Positions 5,053-8,107 of a stretch of DNA of 8,107 bases are shown piece by piece. How positions within the stretch are numbered: position 1 is the stretch's first letter; each line of letters begins with the position of its first letter. The translations under genes and the position numbers were made by a program. Under the pieces are notes generated by a model. The model was not told the DNA's origin. It made no database searches and saw only the letters and a list, made by a program, of their open reading frames with translations. The DNA lies in contig JAUYDU010000475.1 in assembly GCA_030691665.1 (NCBI GenBank), positions 1 through 8,107 of the forward strand, given 5' to 3'. The DNA is from Chloroflexota bacterium (GTDB lineage Bacteria; Chloroflexota; Dehalococcoidia; SM23-28-2).

Positions 5053-6598
5053 GGCCCGGCGTCCCGCCCTGCTGGCTCCGCCGGCGCGCTGGCGGCTTCT
5101 CCTGGGCCAGCCCCAGCACCAGGTTCACCAGGGTCCGCGTGGGGATGCCCGTCGCTCCCTTCACCCAGACGCCCTTCTCCTTGTCCGCGTTGTCGGTGGG
5201 GGCCATGTCCAGGTGCACCCAGGGGGTATCCTCCACGAACTCCGCCAGGAACAGAGCGGCGCTGATCGCCCCGCCCTCGCGTGGGCCCACGTTCTTCAGG
5301 TCGGCCACGTCGCTCTTCAGATGCTCCTTGTACTCCTCGTACAGGGGGAACTGCCAGATCTTCTCCCCGGCCGCCTCGCCCGCCGCTATCACCTTCTGGC
5401 ACAGCTCCTGGTTGTTGCTCATGCAGCCGGTGGCTGCCTTGCCGATGGCGATGACCATCGCCCCGGTGAGGGTGGCCACGTCCACGATCGGCGACAGGCC
5501 CTGCTGGCGGGCGTAGGCGATGGCGTCGGCCAGGATCAGTCGCCCCTCGGCGTCGGTGTTGATCACCTCGATGCTCTTGCCGCTCATCGCCCGCAATACG
5601 TCGCCCGGCTTGGTGGCCGAGCCCGAGGGCATGTTCTCCGTGGCCGGCACCACCGCCGTGACGTTGATCCGGGGCTTCAGCCTGCCCAGCGCCCACATGG
5701 CGCAGATCACCGCTGCCCCGCCCGACATGTCGCCCTTCATCTCCTGCATGCCCGCCGAGGGCTTGATCGAGATGCCGCCGGAATCGAAGGTGATGCCCTT
5801 GCCCAGCAGCCCCACCGTCCCCTTGCGGCGGCGGTCGCCCCGATAGCGTAGCACGATCATCTTCGGCGGCTGGCTGCTGCCCTGGGCCACCCCCAGCAGG
5901 GCGCCCATCCCCAACTCCTCCATCTGCTCCCGCGCCAGCACCTCGCACTCCAGGCCCACCTCCTCGGCGATAACCTCGGCCTGCTCCGCCATCATGGTGG
6001 GAGTGAGGTAGTTGGCGGGCTCGTTCGCCATATCGCGGGCGCGGTTGGCTGCCTCCGCCAGGATGCGCCCCTTCGCCACCCCCTGGCGCAGGGCAGCGGC
6101 TCCAGCCGCATCCAGCTCCACCAGCGTCAGCTCCTCGATCTCCCGCTCCTCCTCTTCCTTCTTCTTGTGCCTGGTGAAGCGGTACAGGCCCATCACCGCC
6201 CCCTCGGCGATGGCCTGGGCGCATTGCTGGGGCTCCAGCCCGCCCACGCCCGCCCCGTGAACCACGCTGGCCACCGTCTTGGCCCCCACCCGCCGCAGGT
6301 AGCGCAGGGCGCTGGCGCTGAGGTCGCGCACCTTGTCCAGCTTGAACTCCGCTTGCTTGCCCAGCCCCACCACCAGCACCCGCGGGGAGGGGAGACGGCC
6401 CAGGGTGTGGATGAGAGTCAGCTCATTGAACTTGCCCTTGATCTCCCCCTCCTCGATGAGCTGGCTGATGGCGCCAGCCAGCGCCTTGTCCACGGCGGCG
6501 GCGGCCCCGCCCGGCTTCTTCACCCCTTCGAACAGGTTGACCACGATGGCCTTGGCCGGGTGCTGTTGGATATCGCCGACTTCTACCTTGATCTCCAT
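5030..6598 (-). CDS. pepA: Leucyl aminopeptidase, M17 family (cytosol aminopeptidase)
   Basis: A 522-residue metallo-aminopeptidase that removes N-terminal residues from peptides in the cytoplasm using two metal ions; the family normally works as a hexamer. All expected active-site residues are present with exactly the spacing of the E. coli enzyme: Lys267, Asp272, Lys279, Asp290, then the signature NTDAEGRLILADA with Asp349, Glu351 and Arg353. The N-terminal macro-like domain spans about 1-165 and the catalytic domain about 175-500. The last 20 or so residues (KPPARRR...AAAS) are a basic, low-complexity tail beyond the usual end and overlap the next gene. ATG start supported by AGGGAG (6612-6607), 8 bases upstream. 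It is the first gene of a two-gene unit with the channel protein. Some family members also bind DNA; nothing here shows that. Confidence 0.96.
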   Translation of the reverse strand: MEIKVEVGDIQQHPAKAIVVNLFEGVKKPGGAAAAVDKALAGAISQLIEEGEIKGKFNELTLIHTLGRLPSPRVLVVGLGKQAEFKLDKVRDLSASALRYLRRVGAKTVASVVHGAGVGGLEPQQCAQAIAEGAVMGLYRFTRHKKKEEEEREIEELTLVELDAAGAAALRQGVAKGRILAEAANRARDMANEPANYLTPTMMAEQAEVIAEEVGLECEVLAREQMEELGMGALLGVAQGSSQPPKMIVLRYRGDRRRKGTVGLLGKGITFDSGGISIKPSAGMQEMKGDMSGGAAVICAMWALGRLKPRINVTAVVPATENMPSGSATKPGDVLRAMSGKSIEVINTDAEGRLILADAIAYARQQGLSPIVDVATLTGAMVIAIGKAATGCMSNNQELCQKVIAAGEAAGEKIWQFPLYEEYKEHLKSDVADLKNVGPREGGAISAALFLAEFVEDTPWVHLDMAPTDNADKEKGVWVKGATGIPTRTLVNLVLGLAQEKPPARRRSQQGGTPGHGRAAAS

Positions 6599-6606
6599 GA
6601 AGCTCG

Positions 6607-6612
6607 CTCCCT
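6607..6612 (-). promoter_or_regulatory. Ribosome binding site of pepA
   Basis: AGGGAG on the minus strand, 8 bases before the ATG at 6598, fixes the start. Confidence 0.7.
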
Positions 6613-6650
6613 AGGCGGCTATGCCCGACGCCTCGTCCAGCCGCATGGGC

Positions 6651-6679
6651 ATCATATCGAAACAGGATTTGGGCGGCAA
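6651..6679 (-). promoter_or_regulatory. Candidate pepA promoter
   Basis: On the minus strand TTGCCG (6679-6674, 4 of 6 to TTGACA), a 17-base spacer and TATGAT (6656-6651, 5 of 6). The predicted leader is about 46 bases. Confidence 0.45.
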
Positions 6680-6710
6680 TGGCCCGCCTTTGTTCGGCCA
6701 ATGCTAGCAG

Positions 6711-6739
6711 TTGCTAAATTTTGGCGGGAGTGTTTTAAT
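6711..6739 (+). promoter_or_regulatory. Candidate promoter of the first PAP2 gene
   Basis: TTGCTA (6711-6716, 4 of 6), a 17-base spacer and TTTAAT (6734-6739, 5 of 6), in the only AT-rich part of the divergent intergenic region. The predicted leader is about 50 bases before the GTG at 6799. Confidence 0.45.
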
Positions 6740-6784
6740 AGGGTTGGCGGCGAGAACCTGCCTCTCCCCGTGGGCAGACCTGGT

Positions 6785-6790
6785 AGGGGG
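6785..6790 (+). promoter_or_regulatory. Ribosome binding site supporting the GTG start at 6799
   Basis: AGGGGG lies 8 bases before the GTG. No upstream in-frame alternative has a comparable site. Confidence 0.6.
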
Positions 6791-6798
6791 CGTGAATC

Positions 6799-7602
6799 GT
6801 GGCTGAGCGTCTAGCTCCGGCGATCGGTCGAACGGTTCGCTTCATCAACAAGATCGGCCTGGTCGAACTCTTCCTCATAGCCGTAGCCTTCGTCTTCTAC
6901 TACATGGTGCGCGGCGTCGTCGCCGAGCGCACCGTAGAGGCCACCTCCCGAGCTATCCGCATCGTCGAGCTAGAGCAGCGCCTGGGCTTCTTCTGGGAGG
7001 CGCAGATGCAGGCCTGGGTCATGTCCAGCAACCTCTTGGTGCATCTGTTCAACAACATCTATGTCTACGCCCATTTCCCCATCATCGTTGGCATAGGACT
7101 CTGGCTTTTCTTCTTCCATCGCCAGCGCTACGTCGTCCTGCGCAACGCCTTCCTCATCTCCGGCGGTATCGGCCTGATCATCTTCAACCTCCTGCCCACG
7201 GCGCCGCCTCGCCTCCTGCCCTGGCCCCTCAGCGACCAGGTCGTGGACACCATGTGGGCCTTCTCCAAGGTTAACTACGACATGCAGCCAGCGGCTTTCG
7301 TCAACCGCTATGCAGCCATGCCCAGCCTTCACTTCGGCTGGAACCTGCTCCTGGGCATTGGCGTGTTTTGGACCGCCAGGCATTTCCTAGGCAAGGCCTT
7401 CGGCGTGATCATGCCCGCGGCCATGCTCCTGGCCGTGGTGGTCACCGGCAACCATTTCATCCTCGACGTTCTCGCTGGCACGGTGGTGGCCCTCATCGGC
7501 CTGGGCCTGGCCCTTCTCCTTCAGCACCGCGGCCACCGCCTGTGGCGACTGCTCCTCCCCGATCGCATCTTCCGCCATCTGGCCCGCTCTTCTGGGGCAT
7601 AG
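6799..7602 (+). CDS. PAP2-superfamily integral membrane protein (lipid-phosphate phosphatase or phosphotransferase-like), copy 1
   Basis: A 267-residue membrane protein of the PAP2 (phosphatidic acid phosphatase type 2) superfamily, close in style to the PAP2_3/inositol-phosphorylceramide synthase-like branch. It has about six hydrophobic helices: near 20-38, 85-106, 115-133, 176-193, 200-216 and 220-242. Catalytic signatures seen: MPSLH (174-178), with His178, and TGNHFILDVLAG (216-227), with His219 and Asp223, the usual second and third phosphatase motifs. The first motif (KxxxxxxRP) is not standard; PTAPPR (133-138) or the basic run at 107-115 may stand in for it. The reaction is expected on a lipid phosphate or phospho-head group at the membrane, but the substrate cannot be told. 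GTG start. It is followed after 53 bases by a paralogous gene, most likely in the same transcript. Confidence 0.88.
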   Translation: MAERLAPAIGRTVRFINKIGLVELFLIAVAFVFYYMVRGVVAERTVEATSRAIRIVELEQRLGFFWEAQMQAWVMSSNLLVHLFNNIYVYAHFPIIVGIGLWLFFFHRQRYVVLRNAFLISGGIGLIIFNLLPTAPPRLLPWPLSDQVVDTMWAFSKVNYDMQPAAFVNRYAAMPSLHFGWNLLLGIGVFWTARHFLGKAFGVIMPAAMLLAVVVTGNHFILDVLAGTVVALIGLGLALLLQHRGHRLWRLLLPDRIFRHLARSSGA

Positions 7603-7637
7603 CAGCCTGCGGGGCGATAATAGGCGCGCCGTGGATC

Positions 7638-7643
7638 AGGAGG
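7638..7643 (+). promoter_or_regulatory. Ribosome binding site of the second PAP2 gene
   Basis: A perfect AGGAGG lies 12 bases before the ATG at 7656. The spacing is longer than ideal, but no in-frame start lies between the two. Confidence 0.6.
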
Positions 7644-7655
7644 CATCGGGCTAGC

Positions 7656-8107
7656 ATGGAGGGCGTTGCCGCCCTGTGGCGGCGGCTCATGCGACCCTTC
7701 GGCCGCCGCGACCTCCTGGAGGCCTCCCTGGTGGGCTTGGCCTTCCTCCTCTACTTCGCCGTGCGCGGTGCGGTCATCGACCGGCCTGAGACCGCCTACT
7801 TCAACGCTCTAGACATCATTGGCGTCCAGAGAAAGCTCGGCTTCTTCTGGGAGCCCGATATGCAGGAATGGATCATCGATAAGCTGTTCTTGGTCCAGGC
7901 GGCAAATGTCGTCTACTTCTGGCTCCACTTTCCCCTGATCATCGCCTTCGGCATCAGGCTTTACTTCAACCACCGGCGCAAGTACACGGCAATGCGCGAC
8001 CTCCTGCAGGTGTCCGGCGGCATCGCCCTCATCGTCTACTGGCTCTACCCCGTGGCGCCGCCCCGAGAGCTGCCCCAACTTGCCTGCCGGTTCGATTCGT
8101 GTGGGCC
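7656..8107 (+). CDS. PAP2-superfamily membrane protein, copy 2 (3' end outside window)
   Basis: The first 150 codons of a gene that runs off the window. Translation from the ATG aligns with the preceding gene without gaps over about 115 residues: LAFLLYFAVRG against VAFVFYYMVRG, RKLGFFWEPDMQEW against QRLGFFWEAQMQAW, HFPLIIAFGI against HFPIIVGIGL, and SGGIALIVYWLYPVAPPR against SGGIGLIIFNLLPTAPPR. It is therefore a paralog from a tandem duplication, well diverged. The PSLH and GNHF..D catalytic motifs would lie beyond the edge, so activity cannot be judged. The last visible residues (LACRFDSCG) do not resemble the paralog at the same point, which may be real divergence or an error near a sequence end. 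Confidence 0.85.
   Translation, partial: MEGVAALWRRLMRPFGRRDLLEASLVGLAFLLYFAVRGAVIDRPETAYFNALDIIGVQRKLGFFWEPDMQEWIIDKLFLVQAANVVYFWLHFPLIIAFGIRLYFNHRRKYTAMRDLLQVSGGIALIVYWLYPVAPPRELPQLACRFDSCG

Noticed and set aside
4980..6224. 414-codon open frame on the minus strand overlapping pepA
   Set aside because: Its translation is Gly/Arg-rich with no recognisable family, while the alternative frame gives an intact M17 aminopeptidase.
6672..6688. GGCGG/CCGCC hairpin with a following TTT as a terminator
   Set aside because: The stem is only 5 bp, it lies between two divergent genes where neither transcript should end, and it overlaps the candidate pepA -35 box.
8085..8107. GGTTCGATTC near the window end as the T-arm of a tRNA
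   Set aside because: The flanks do not form the required 5-bp T stem, and no acceptor or anticodon arm is visible. The bases lie within the PAP2 reading frame.

Overview
The window is a gene-dense, GC-rich bacterial segment (sampled lines are often near 70-75% GC). It holds eight protein-coding genes, two of them cut by the window edges. The combination of a secreted protein with a cohesin-like domain, thrombospondin type 3 calcium repeats and a Thr-Pro-Glu linker, a C-terminal 'EGWN..CY.G' domain duplication, stand-alone crotonases and PAP2-type membrane enzymes resembles Chloroflexota (Dehalococcoidia-like) genomes. That placement comes from remembered gene style, not from a marker gene, and is only moderately secure.

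Layout. Positions 1-2824 are plus strand: the 3' end of coaBC (coenzyme A biosynthesis), a 508-residue secreted multidomain protein, and a crotonase-fold enzyme that lacks both usual hydratase glutamates. Positions 2874-3965 are minus strand: a Fic-family AMP-transferase with its own inhibitory motif and a C-terminal winged helix. This gene and its AT-rich upstream region differ in composition from everything around them and look acquired. Positions 4117-6598 are minus strand: a two-gene unit in which pepA (M17 leucyl aminopeptidase) overlaps by 23 bases a gene for a pentapeptide-repeat protein fused to a two-helix ion channel domain. Positions 6799-8107 are plus strand: two tandem PAP2-superfamily membrane proteins that are paralogs of each other, the second cut by the window end.

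Regulatory sites. The fic gene has a near-consensus sigma-70 promoter (TTGACA, 17-base spacer, AATAAT). A perfect inverted repeat lies over its -10 box, and a second imperfect 18-base palindrome lies in the leader, so a repressor or autoregulation is plausible. A 9-bp perfect stem hairpin directly after the channel gene stop separates that operon from fic. The 200-base divergent region between pepA and the first PAP2 gene carries one candidate promoter for each direction. A 17-base palindrome-like element, CCTGAGCTTGTCGAAGG, covers both the coaBC stop codon and the start of the next gene's ribosome binding site.

Working together. CoaBC and the crotonase both concern CoA chemistry, but nothing else ties them together. 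PepA and the channel protein are probably co-translated. The PAP2 pair is probably a small lipid-phosphate unit. No defence system, CRISPR array, RNA gene or insertion sequence is visible. The most unusual items are the duplicated C-terminal domain of the secreted protein, the fic promoter and operator layout, and the atypical pore filter of the pentapeptide-repeat channel protein.
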